Shown here: in pieces, positions 44,368 through 51,736 of the stretch | Layout of the letters: the number at the start of each line of letters is the position of its first letter | How positions within the stretch are numbered: position 1 is the stretch's first letter | Origin: Hyphomicrobiales bacterium | GTDB lineage: Bacteria > Pseudomonadota > Alphaproteobacteria > Rhizobiales > Rhizobiaceae | Length of the DNA stretch: 64,000 nt | NCBI GenBank assembly: GCA_017305935.1 | Contig: JAFKJU010000025.1 | Coordinates: 1 to 64,000, forward strand | Direction of reading: 5' to 3' | The notes under the pieces: model-generated | The model's input: the letters and a program-made list of their open reading frames with translations, nothing else | Told to the model about the DNA's origin: nothing | The model's database searches: none | Translations under genes and position numbers: made by a program

Positions 44368-45603
44368 TCAGCCGTTCAACAGCCGGTCCAGTTCGCTGCG
44401 GCGGGCGGCGGCGAGGCCGGCTTCGTCGGCGAAATCACGCCAGCGGGCGATGACGGCGCGCACCTCGTCGATCACGGTTTTCGCGATGCGCGGGCTGATC
44501 GATGCCGCCTCCGCGACCTTCAACATATGCGCGGTGCCGGGCGCCCTGCCCTCCCCCGCCACGTCGGCGCTGTGTTCGCCGCCGGGGCCTGCGGAGAAGG
44601 TCAGGTCGTAGGCCGGCGACAGGCGCCAGAGACCGTCCGCGCCCATCAGGAAGGCATGGTTCTTGGCATGGTCGTCGCGGTTGCGGGCATAAACGTTGAA
44701 GGCCATGCGCCGGAACATTTCCAGCACCTCGCCGCTGTCGCGGGTCATCAGGAGGGTCAGCTTGTGCAGCATCGCGTAATTCACCGAGGCTTCGCGGTGG
44801 CTGGCGTTGAGCAGCCCGCTCGCCGTGTGCATGTGCAGCCGCCCGCCCGGCGTCCGGTCGAAGCGCTTGGTCGCAAACAGCCGGTTGCCCTTTCGCGTGT
44901 GGAACAGATGGGTCTCGGCCATGCGCAGCCCGGCGGCGCGGGCCATCAGCGCATAGGCCTGCTCCTCCGCGCCGATCCCGGCCGGATCCTCGGCGCTGCG
45001 GGATTTGACGATCCACCGCTCCTCGCCCGGCGCCAGCGCCTGCCCGTAATCGATGACGAAACTGTCGCGGCCGCGGTCGAAGCCGATCATGATCTTCGGA
45101 CGTGCGCCGGCCGAGCCGCCCTGCGCGCCCTGCAGCGCATCGATATCGGCGGTGTCCATGTTGCCCTGGATCATCTCGACCTGCTCGACGAACCAGTCGA
45201 GATCGCCGTCGCCGCGCCCCTCCTCGGCCAGTTCCGGCCGGTAGGCAAGCGCGCCCATGCCCCCCTGCCCCACCGCCGAAAGCCGGTCGAGCGGCGTCAG
45301 CATGTGATGGTCGATGCCGGCCTTGCGCAGCCGGCGGTCGAGAAGCAGCCGGCCCCAGCCATCCGGCAGGCTGTCGTTGAAAAGCCCGTGCAACCCGTCG
45401 AACGGATCGCGCGGAGCCGGCCGCACGCCCGGCTCGGCTATCAGGTGAAAGGGCGAGACCAGCAGCGGCGCGGCCAGAAATTCCGGCGCATATTCGAAAT
45501 AGGCCCGCCTTTCGGCCGTGCTCCAGGCGAGCGTTCCCAGCCGCCGCGCCACCCCTTCGAGATCCAGTTCCACCGCCATCTTTCGCACCGACGTGAATTT
45601 CAT
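44368..45603 (-). CDS. hipA: HipA-family serine/threonine kinase toxin
   Basis: 411 residues starting at the ATG that overlaps the hipB stop by four bases. The N-terminal HipA domain contains FDGLHGLFNDSLPDGWGRLLLDRRL and LDRLSAVGQGGMGAL. The kinase core has GSAGARPKIMI (flexible P-loop), RWIVKSRS (ATP Lys), FATKRFDR, NVYARNRDDHAKNHAFL (catalytic Asp) and WRLSPAYDLTFS (metal-binding Asp). In E. coli HipA phosphorylates glutamyl-tRNA synthetase and induces persistence. The antitoxin is the preceding gene. Its place beside repABC suggests a plasmid-stability role. Confidence 0.88.
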   Translation of the reverse strand: MKFTSVRKMAVELDLEGVARRLGTLAWSTAERRAYFEYAPEFLAAPLLVSPFHLIAEPGVRPAPRDPFDGLHGLFNDSLPDGWGRLLLDRRLRKAGIDHHMLTPLDRLSAVGQGGMGALAYRPELAEEGRGDGDLDWFVEQVEMIQGNMDTADIDALQGAQGGSAGARPKIMIGFDRGRDSFVIDYGQALAPGEERWIVKSRSAEDPAGIGAEEQAYALMARAAGLRMAETHLFHTRKGNRLFATKRFDRTPGGRLHMHTASGLLNASHREASVNYAMLHKLTLLMTRDSGEVLEMFRRMAFNVYARNRDDHAKNHAFLMGADGLWRLSPAYDLTFSAGPGGEHSADVAGEGRAPGTAHMLKVAEAASISPRIAKTVIDEVRAVIARWRDFADEAGLAAARRSELDRLLNG

Positions 45604-45899
45604 GGCTTGCGCACCCTCTGCCGTGCCGGCGGTTCGATGACATCCGCGATGGTCTTTGGCGGCCGGGGCGGAAACAGGCCGTCGAATTCCGCCTCGGCCT
45701 GCAGGACGAAGGCGATCTTGACGACGGCCTCCAGCGAGGCCTTGCCCCGCATCTCGAACAGCCGGAGCGAGCCGTAGGAAATTCCCGCCTTTTCGGCAAG
45801 CTCGCGCTGCGTCAGACCGGCCTCGATTCGCCGCCGTTTCGCCCGCGCCGCGAGCTGCGCCATCACCTCCATCGGAGATGTCATCTGAAATGCGAACAT
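45600..45899 (-). CDS. hipB: HipB-like XRE antitoxin
   Basis: 99 residues (MFAFQMTSPMEVMAQLAARAKRRRIEAGLTQRELAEKAGISYGSLRLFEMRGKASLEAVVKIAFVL). The HTH spans about residues 20-70. A shorter start at Met6 or Met10 is possible because no clear ribosome-binding site precedes Met1. Encoded before hipA with an ATGA overlap, it should neutralise the kinase and repress its own promoter; an inverted repeat lies just upstream (45932-45947). Confidence 0.82.
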   Translation of the reverse strand: MFAFQMTSPMEVMAQLAARAKRRRIEAGLTQRELAEKAGISYGSLRLFEMRGKASLEAVVKIAFVLQAEAEFDGLFPPRPPKTIADVIEPPARQRVRKP

Positions 45900-45931
45900 G
45901 ATGGCGATTAACTCCGAAAATGACGGATAAA

Positions 45932-45947
45932 TGCTAAAATAATAGCA
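45932..45947. promoter_or_regulatory. Candidate HipB operator
   Basis: TGCTA-AAATAA-TAGCA, a perfect 5-base inverted repeat with a 6-base AT-rich spacer, centred about 40 bases upstream of the hipB start in an AT-rich promoter region. Autorepressed toxin-antitoxin operons carry such sites; assignment to HipB is inference. Confidence 0.45.
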
Positions 45948-46287
45948 ATATCACAAGACTTCAAGCCAAATGTGACGTCACAGGCGCTTCCATGGCAAGG
46001 AATCGCGCCATGCGAATCGATTCTCCTTCGTCCTCCTTCATCCCCTCCCCTGCCGGCAGATGTTACAAGCAGGCGAAGAGGCCTTTCGAAGCGGGAGCGC
46101 CGATTTGCCAACAGGGAAATGCAGCGGCACCCCCAAGGTATTTCAGGCGATATCCATGTTTTAACAAGGCGTTAAGAAGAATTCCGGGTTCGGCGTCGAC
46201 CGATCGTTAACCAAAATCGCCTTGCGCCGGGGCCGGAATCACGGATACTGGCGGCAGTTTGAATAAAGATTCCGTTTTATCGCCAGA
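45948..46287. other. Divergent region upstream of repA
   Basis: About 340 bases between the hipB promoter and repA, without a recognisable gene. Near repA, CGGAATC (46234-46240) and its complement GATTCCG (46268-46274) form a perfect 7-base inverted repeat with a 27-base spacer, and CGTTAA occurs twice (near 46170 and 46205). repABC operons are autorepressed by RepA with RepB at sites just upstream of repA, so these repeats are candidate operators. Confidence 0.4.
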
Positions 46288-47496
46288 ATGGTCGTCCCGA
46301 TGAATGCATATTCGCCATTGCGGTCTTTCGAGCTCGACGAGAAGATCCTCCTGCAGGGTGCGGAGATCTCCCGGCGGCTCGACCAGCTTCGGATGGAGAA
46401 ATTTCCCCCGAACGCCAAGAAGACGCTGCGCCTGTTCGCGATGGCCGAAGTCGCCCATTATCTCGGCGTCAGCCCGAACAATCTGAAGCGCCTGCATCTG
46501 GAAGGCAAGGGCCCGATCCCGACGACCTCGACGGGCGGCCGCCGTCTCTATACCGGCGAGCAGATGCGCGAGCTGCGCCACTACCTCGACCGCACCGGCA
46601 AGTCCGACGCCAAGAAATACGTGCCGCACCGCAAGCCCGGCGACAAGCTGCAGGTTATCGCCGTCGTCAATTTCAAGGGCGGCTCCGGCAAGACGACGAC
46701 CACCGCCCACCTCGCCCAGCATCTCGCGCTGACCGGGCACCGGGTTCTCGCCGTCGATCTCGATCCGCAGGCCTCGCTTTCGGCCTTGCACGGCTTCCAG
46801 CCCGAGCTTGACCGCAACCCCTCTCTTTACGATGCGATCCGCTACGACAGCGAGCGCAAGTCGATCACCGAGGTGATCCGCGAGACGAATTTTCCCGATC
46901 TCGACATCGTGCCGGCCAATCTCGAATTGCAGGAATACGAATACGACACGCCGCTGGCGATGCAGACCTCGGTGGAGGGCAAGCGGTTCTTCACCCGTCT
47001 CGGCAAGGCGCTCGCCGATGTCGACGACCGCTATGACGTGGTCATCGTCGACTGCCCTCCCCAGCTCGGCTACCTGACGCTGACGGCGCTGACGGCGGCG
47101 ACATCCGTGCTCATCACCGTGCATCCGCAGATGCTCGACCTGATGTCGATGAGCCAGTTCCTGCTGATGCTCGGCAACATCACCAAAACGATCAAGCGGG
47201 CCGGCGCCAATGTGCAGATGGACTGGCTGCGCTACCTGATCACCCGCTACGAGCCGACCGACGTGCCGCAGGCGCAGATGCTCGGCTTCATGCAGTCGAT
47301 GCTGGCCGAGGAGATCCTGACGCAGCCCATGGTGAAATCGACGGCGATTTCCGATGCGGGCCTGACCAAGCAGACGCTCTACGAGGTCGAGCGCAACAAT
47401 TTCACCCGCGGCACCTATGACCGCGCCATCGAATGCATGGATGCGGTGAATTTCGAAATCCAGGGCCTCATCCACAAGGCATGGGGGCGGCTGTGA
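46288..47496 (+). CDS. repA: Plasmid partition ATPase RepA (ParA family)
   Basis: 402 residues, the normal RepA length. The N-terminal region has a winged HTH-like segment FAMAEVAHYLGVSPNNLKRLHLEGKGP. The ParA core has VVNFKGGSGKTTTTAHLAQHLALTGHRVLAVDLDPQASLS (deviant Walker A with the signature Lys), YDVVIVDCPPQLGYLTLTAL (Walker B) and SVLITVHPQMLDLMSM. The ATG at 46288 or the next Met at 46300 may be the start. RepA drives plasmid segregation with RepB/parS and represses the operon. Confidence 0.96.
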   Translation: MVVPMNAYSPLRSFELDEKILLQGAEISRRLDQLRMEKFPPNAKKTLRLFAMAEVAHYLGVSPNNLKRLHLEGKGPIPTTSTGGRRLYTGEQMRELRHYLDRTGKSDAKKYVPHRKPGDKLQVIAVVNFKGGSGKTTTTAHLAQHLALTGHRVLAVDLDPQASLSALHGFQPELDRNPSLYDAIRYDSERKSITEVIRETNFPDLDIVPANLELQEYEYDTPLAMQTSVEGKRFFTRLGKALADVDDRYDVVIVDCPPQLGYLTLTALTAATSVLITVHPQMLDLMSMSQFLLMLGNITKTIKRAGANVQMDWLRYLITRYEPTDVPQAQMLGFMQSMLAEEILTQPMVKSTAISDAGLTKQTLYEVERNNFTRGTYDRAIECMDAVNFEIQGLIHKAWGRL

Positions 47497-47500
47497 TGCG

Positions 47501-47516
47501 GTTGACCGCCGTCAAA
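47501..47516. other. parS-like centromere site 1 (repA-repB gap)
   Basis: GTTGACCGCCGTCAAA is a 16-base near-palindrome that matches the known repABC parS pattern GTTnnCnGCnGnnAAC at every fixed base but the last. It lies five bases after the repA stop, in the repA-repB gap where such sites occur in several repABC plasmids. A near-identical copy lies after repC (49940-49955). RepB is expected to bind it. Confidence 0.75.
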
Positions 47517-47565
47517 ACCGGGTTTTGCACCCATGAAATCAACCGGATGAACGGGGGACGGCGCC

Positions 47566-48537
47566 ATGGCGCGTAAAAATCCCTTTGCCAACCTGATGAA
47601 CGAAAGGCCGCTCGAACCCGGCGTCGCGCTGGATTACACGGTCAAGGGCGCGTCGCGCTCGATCATCTCCACCATCGACGAACTGGCGCACCGCGCCGAC
47701 AAGCTTCTCGAAGGCGAAACGGTTATCGAGCTCGATCCCGATGTGATCGACGCCTCCTTCGTGCGCGATCGCATCGAGGACGATCCGCAGGCCTTCGAGG
47801 CCTTGGTGGCGGCCATTCGCGAGCAGGGGCAGAACAGCCCTATCCTGGTGCGGCCGCACCCGAAGGATGACGGCCGCTACATGGTGGTGTTCGGGCATCG
47901 CCGCCTGCGAGCGGTGAAGGCGCTCGGCCGCAAGGTCCGCGCTGTCGTCAAGGCCATCGACGACCGGCAGCATGTGATTGCGCAGGGGCAGGAAAACTCC
48001 GCCCGCGCCGATCTCTCCTTCATCGAAAAGGCGATGTTCGCCCGCCAGCTCGGCGCGCTGAACTATGACAGCGACAGCGCCACGGTCATGGCGGCGCTGT
48101 CCATCGACAAGGCGACCTTGTCGAAAATGCTCTCGGTGACCAACATGCCCGCGGATGTGCTGGAAGCCATCGGCGGCGCCCGCTCCCCCGGCCGCGACCG
48201 CTGGTACGAGCTGAAGCAGATGCTCGAAAACCCGAAGCGGCTCGACGACTTGCGGGAGGTGCTGGCGCGGACGGATCTGTCCGGCCTGAACGGCGATGCG
48301 CGCTTCGCCTTCGTCGTCGACGCCCTCACCCGTCGCAAGTCGCAAGGCCTTGCGCCGCCGCGCCGCAAATCGAAATGGGCGCCCGGCGACCGGGCGGTGT
48401 CCGCTGAGATCAGCACCGACGGCAAGAATTATACGCTGGCGCTCAAGGCGAAGGACGCCGTGGGTTTCGGCGAATTCATCGCGGAAAGTCTCGACGACCT
48501 TTACGCGACATACCGCAAACGGAAGAACGAAGGATAG
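47566..48537 (+). CDS. repB: Plasmid partition protein RepB (ParB family)
   Basis: 323 residues. The ParB nuclease/CTPase-like N-domain includes IELDPDVIDASFVRDRIEDD, FEALVAAIREQGQNSPILVRPHP and YMVVFGHRRLRAVKALG. The HTH region lies in MAALSIDKATLSKMLSVTNMPADVLEAIG. Length and order after repA are canonical. It should bind the two parS-like sites and load onto DNA for RepA-driven segregation; it also helps RepA repress the operon. Confidence 0.95.
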   Translation: MARKNPFANLMNERPLEPGVALDYTVKGASRSIISTIDELAHRADKLLEGETVIELDPDVIDASFVRDRIEDDPQAFEALVAAIREQGQNSPILVRPHPKDDGRYMVVFGHRRLRAVKALGRKVRAVVKAIDDRQHVIAQGQENSARADLSFIEKAMFARQLGALNYDSDSATVMAALSIDKATLSKMLSVTNMPADVLEAIGGARSPGRDRWYELKQMLENPKRLDDLREVLARTDLSGLNGDARFAFVVDALTRRKSQGLAPPRRKSKWAPGDRAVSAEISTDGKNYTLALKAKDAVGFGEFIAESLDDLYATYRKRKNEG

Positions 48538-48549
48538 GACAGACCGCAA

Positions 48550-48602
48550 AAGAAAAAGGCCCCCGAACGGTTGCCCGTGGAAGCCCTTCTCGATCTGTAG
48601 CA
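48550..48602 (-). ncRNA. Antisense countertranscript RNA (ctRNA, incA-type) of repABC
   Basis: In the 158-base repB-repC gap the minus strand has a complete small transcription unit. A promoter at 48636-48608 should start an RNA near 48601. The RNA ends in a hairpin (48585-48558; 5' arm GGCTTCC-ACGG, GCAA tetraloop, 3' arm CCGT-TC-GGGGGCC) followed by five T. Length is about 50 nucleotides, as in known repABC ctRNAs. It is antisense to the repC leader, where it is known to lower repC expression and act as an incompatibility factor. Confidence 0.85.
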
Positions 48603-48607
48603 AGAAG

Positions 48608-48636
48608 AGAATCGCATTTCCACGAATCCCAGTCAA
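48608..48636 (-). promoter_or_regulatory. ctRNA promoter
   Basis: On the minus strand: TTGACT (48636-48631), a 17-base spacer, and GATTCT (48613-48608). This is a near-consensus sigma-70 promoter in the exact place needed for the antisense RNA. Confidence 0.8.
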
Positions 48637-48695
48637 GCAGTTTTGGCACCGTTTTGGTGAGCGGATTTCTTTTGCCTGCTGAAAGGTGAAGGAAA

Positions 48696-49910
48696 ATGCA
48701 AACCGGACATGTGACGACGCCCTTCGGGCGGCGGCCGATGACGCTTGCCCTGGTGAAACGGCAACAGGCCGTGGCCGGGATCGAGGCGGGCAAGGCGGCC
48801 GACAAATGGAAGATCTTTCGCGACGCCTCGGCGGCGATGGACCGGCTCGGCCTGCAGTCCAACAGTCTTGCCGTGCTCGACGCGCTTTTGTCCTTCTACC
48901 CGGACAACGAGCTGCGCCAGGACGCGCGGATGATCGTCTTCCCCTCGAATGTGCAACTGGCGCTGCGCGCCCATGGCATGGCGGGCGCGACGCTGCGGCG
49001 GCATCTGGCGGTGCTGGTCGAGGCCGGCCTGATCCTGCGCAAGGACAGCGCCAACGGCAAGCGTTATGCACGCAAGGACGGTTCCGGCGAAATCGAGAAC
49101 GCCTTCGGTTTCGATCTCTCGCCGCTGCTTGCCCGCGCGGACGAGATCGCCCGGATGGCGCAGGCCGTCGCCGCCGAGCGCGCGCAGTTCCGCAAGGCCA
49201 AGGAGGATCTGACCATCTGCCGCCGCGATGTCCGCAAGCTGATCACGGCGGCGCTGGAGGAGGGCGCGGACGGCGACTGGCAGGCGGTCGAACAGGTCTA
49301 TGTCGATCTGGTCGGGCGCATCCCCCGCGCGCCGTCGCTTACCCAACTCGCCAGCCTTCTCGACGAAATGACCCTGCTGCGCGAAGAGATCCTCAACAGG
49401 CTGGAAACGTGGGAAGATTCCCGGATTCAAAGCACCAATGCCGCTCATGACGAGCAGCACATACAGAACTCAAATACCGACTCTCCCAATGAATTTGAAC
49501 CATGCTCCGAAAAAGAGCAGGGCGCGCCGTCCCGCCGTCATCCCGCACCGGCGAACTTGGAATTGAAAGCCTTTCCCCTTGCCCTTGTCATGAAAGCATG
49601 CCCCGACATAGCCGATTACGGACCGGGCGGAGCGATATCGAGCTGGCGGGAGCTGATGGCGGCGGCCGTGGTGGTCCGCGCCACGCTCGGCGTAAGTCCC
49701 TCGGCCTATCAGGCGGCTTGCGCGGTGATGGGCGCTGAACAGGCCGCCGTCGCCATGGCCTGCATTCTGGAACGGGCCAGTTTCATCAACTCGCCCGGCG
49801 GCTATCTGCGCGACCTGACACGCCGGGCTGAAAACGGCGCGTTTTCGCTTGGGCCTATGCTGATGGCGCTGCTGAAGGGCAGGGATGCGCAATCGCTCAA
49901 GGTTGGATAG
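48696..49910 (+). CDS. repC: Plasmid replication initiator RepC
   Basis: 404 residues, MQTGHVTTPFGRRPMTLALVKRQQAV, the standard RepC N-terminus. The initiator core has KWKIFRDASAAMDRLGLQSNSLAVLDALLSFYP and the wHTH segment AHGMAGATLRRHLAVLVEAGLILRKDSANGKRYARKD. The C-terminal domain has the conserved YGPGGAISSWRELMAAAVVVRATLGVSPSAYQAACAVMG and NSPGGYLRDLTRRAENGAFSLGPMLMALL. AGGTGAAGG precedes the ATG. Translation is expected to be limited by the ctRNA acting on the leader. RepC binds an origin inside its own gene. Confidence 0.96.
   Translation: MQTGHVTTPFGRRPMTLALVKRQQAVAGIEAGKAADKWKIFRDASAAMDRLGLQSNSLAVLDALLSFYPDNELRQDARMIVFPSNVQLALRAHGMAGATLRRHLAVLVEAGLILRKDSANGKRYARKDGSGEIENAFGFDLSPLLARADEIARMAQAVAAERAQFRKAKEDLTICRRDVRKLITAALEEGADGDWQAVEQVYVDLVGRIPRAPSLTQLASLLDEMTLLREEILNRLETWEDSRIQSTNAAHDEQHIQNSNTDSPNEFEPCSEKEQGAPSRRHPAPANLELKAFPLALVMKACPDIADYGPGGAISSWRELMAAAVVVRATLGVSPSAYQAACAVMGAEQAAVAMACILERASFINSPGGYLRDLTRRAENGAFSLGPMLMALLKGRDAQSLKVG
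49395..49520. other. Candidate origin of replication inside repC
   Basis: Within an otherwise GC-rich gene this stretch is markedly richer in A and T. It encodes the variable linker between the RepC N- and C-terminal domains. In characterised repABC plasmids oriV lies inside repC in such an AT-rich segment, so this is the expected place. No iteron array is visible. Confidence 0.5.
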
Positions 49911-49939
49911 GGGCGATCGGCGGCAGACCGCGCCGAAAG

Positions 49940-49955
49940 GTTGACTGCCGTCAAA
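49940..49955. other. parS-like centromere site 2 (downstream of repC)
   Basis: GTTGACTGCCGTCAAA differs from the site at 47501-47516 by one base (T for C at position 7) and shares its single departure from the repABC parS pattern, a final A for C. It begins 29 bases after the repC stop. parS positions downstream of repC are known in repABC plasmids. Confidence 0.7.
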
Positions 49956-50020
49956 AGAGACGAATTTCGCAATTATTTCAGCTTGTTATGCTTTCCGCAC
50001 CTATGCGGCGCCAGCAAACC

Positions 50021-50046
50021 GGAACTTCATGGCCATGCGGAACGTT
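50021..50046 (+). promoter_or_regulatory. EcfG/RpoE2-type general-stress promoter
   Basis: GGAAC (50021-50025), 17 bases, then CGTT (50043-50046). This fits the alphaproteobacterial general-stress sigma consensus (GGAAC, 18-19 bases, TT). It lies about 35 bases before the ATG of the P19-like protein, so the start site would give a short leader. Confidence 0.6.
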
Positions 50047-50080
50047 TGCCTGCCATCTCCAACCAGCCCGGACAGGTGAG

Positions 50081-50629
50081 ATGACCAGAATTCCCCCGGA
50101 AAAGCCCAGCGACGAGGCCGATCGCCACCAGATCGCCATGGCGAAAAAAGAGGGCGCGGCCTATCGCGCCTCGCTCGAATACATGGCCTATAAGGTCGCG
50201 GATGCGGGCGGTGAAAAGCACGCCGGCGACTACATCGTCGCTTTCGCGCAAGAGCGCGCCGAAGGCATGTACATGCTGCACGGCGAGGGCGAGCTGGAAT
50301 GGACCGAGCCCGAAGAAGAAAACTGCCATCTCGAGATTTCCGTCAGCGACGCCGGCGACGGGCGCTTCATTCCGTATCTGGAGATCACGGCCACCTTGAC
50401 GCCAAAGGAGGGCAGGGCGGTGGGGCCGTTCGAGGTCCCGTTCCTCTGGCATCCCGGCCTCTATCACTATGGCCGCAATATCAAGGTGCCCGGCGACGGC
50501 GAATACAGGCTGCAGGTCACGATCAAGCCGCCGACCTTCATGCGGCACGACAAGGTCAACGGCAAACGTTATGCGAAGACCATCGACGTTACCTTTGATG
50601 CTGTCATGATCAAGACGGGGAAGGAGTAA
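50081..50629 (+). CDS. P19/Tp34-like iron-transport-family protein without signal peptide
   Basis: 182 residues from the ATG at 50081 behind CAGGTGAG. The C-terminal domain (about 45-180) resembles the Fe2+ transport P19 family: ERAEGMYMLHGEGELEWTEPEEENCHLEISVSD, PFLWHPGLYHYGRN and PPTFMRHDKVNGKRYAKTIDVTF, with Met and His residues that could bind Cu/Fe. P19 homologues are periplasmic, but this N-terminus (MTRIPPEKPSDEADRHQIAM) is charged and lacks any signal sequence, so a cytoplasmic role is suggested. No FTR1 permease is adjacent. Confidence 0.65.
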   Translation: MTRIPPEKPSDEADRHQIAMAKKEGAAYRASLEYMAYKVADAGGEKHAGDYIVAFAQERAEGMYMLHGEGELEWTEPEEENCHLEISVSDAGDGRFIPYLEITATLTPKEGRAVGPFEVPFLWHPGLYHYGRNIKVPGDGEYRLQVTIKPPTFMRHDKVNGKRYAKTIDVTFDAVMIKTGKE

Positions 50630-50642
50630 GGCGCCGCAACGC

Positions 50643-50677
50643 AAAAGGGTTGGCCTGCCGTGAAAGCAGGCCAACCC
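50643..50677 (-). terminator. Intrinsic terminator of the leftward ABC operon
   Basis: A perfect 12-base-pair stem (GGGTTGGCCTGC / GCAGGCCAACCC) with a 7-base loop at 50647-50677. Read leftward it is followed by TTTT (50646-50643), placing it 38 bases after the binding-protein stop at 50715. It also separates the convergent P19-like gene. Confidence 0.85.
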
Positions 50678-50714
50678 CGGTGATGGATTGGAGCGTGTCA
50701 GAAAGTCGGTGCGA

Positions 50715-51701
50715 TCACTTCGCGCCGGCGGCGGCGAAGGAGCGCCAGCTGTCGAGGAAGGCGTTCCGCTGGGTGGCGGCTTCCTTCTCGTCGATGTCGA
50801 AGACCTTGATCGCCGACATTTCCGGCAGCTTGACGATCTTGGAGACCTCGATATCGCCGCGGCTCGGGCGGCGGAAGGAGGTCTTCAAAAGCTCCGTCTG
50901 GGTTTCCTTGGACATCAGGATATCGAAGGCTTTCTTGGCGGCGTCCCCGCCCGGCGCGCCCTTGACCAGACCGGCGAAGTCGGCGGTGATGAAGGTGCCG
51001 TCCTCGGGATAGATGAGCTTGATCTCTTCCTGGCCGCCATCGACATAGGGGTAGGCATTGGCTTCGAAGGCGAGGCCGACGGCATATTCGCCCATGGCGA
51101 CGCCGTTCTGCACGGCCGAGGAGGACGAACTGACGGCGACATTGGCGGCGAGCTGCTTCAGCTTGTCGTCGCCGAGCATCTTGTGGACGCCCCAGAGCAC
51201 GGTATAGCCGGTGGAGCTGTTGGCCGGATCGGCGACGACGATCTTGCCCTTCCATTTGGGATCGAGCAGGTCGGTCCAGGTCTTCGGCTTCGGCAGGTCG
51301 CCGAGCTGGTTTTCGTTGACCATCAGCACCACGACATGCACGTTCGACGGCGTGAACAGGTTGCCGGGATAACGCAGCTTCTCGGGGATGGATGCCAATT
51401 CCGGGGATTCGTAAGCCTGGAACACGCCTTCGAAGGCGCCGACCGTGTTGAAGCTGGAACTCCAGAAGATGTCGCCCTGGACATTGGCGGCTTCCGCCTC
51501 CAGGCGCCGCAGCAGCACGCCGCTGCCGCCGGTGATCGAATTGAGCTTGATGTCGGAGGCCTTGTCCTTGACCGCGCCGGCCACGGCTTCGATCGCCTGC
51601 TCGGGGTTGGACGAGTAGAGCGTCACCGTCTTTTCGTCGGCCGAGGCGGTGCCGGCAAGGCCGGCCAGCATGACGGCGGAAATCAGGGTTTTCATGTTCA
51701 T
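50715..51701 (-). CDS. ABC substrate-binding protein, FbpA/AfuA-like
   Basis: 328 residues from the ATG at 51701 (MNMKTLISAVMLAGLAGTASA signal peptide) behind AGAGGAA. The mature protein begins DEKTVTLYSSNPEQAIEAV, with SITGGSGVLLRRLEAEAANVQGDIFWSS, the FbpA/AfuA fold. The Tyr-Tyr pair that binds ferric iron in FbpA is not seen; the corresponding region reads GEYAVGLAFEANAYPYVDGG. The operon also encodes an IMPase-family phosphatase and faces a DeoR regulator. Sugar-phosphate or phosphonate uptake (AfuA/PhnS-like) is therefore more likely than iron uptake. Confidence 0.8.
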   Translation of the reverse strand: MNMKTLISAVMLAGLAGTASADEKTVTLYSSNPEQAIEAVAGAVKDKASDIKLNSITGGSGVLLRRLEAEAANVQGDIFWSSSFNTVGAFEGVFQAYESPELASIPEKLRYPGNLFTPSNVHVVVLMVNENQLGDLPKPKTWTDLLDPKWKGKIVVADPANSSTGYTVLWGVHKMLGDDKLKQLAANVAVSSSSSAVQNGVAMGEYAVGLAFEANAYPYVDGGQEEIKLIYPEDGTFITADFAGLVKGAPGGDAAKKAFDILMSKETQTELLKTSFRRPSRGDIEVSKIVKLPEMSAIKVFDIDEKEAATQRNAFLDSWRSFAAAGAK

Positions 51702-51736
51702 GTTCGTTCCTCTCTGTTTTGTATGACGATTGCGGC

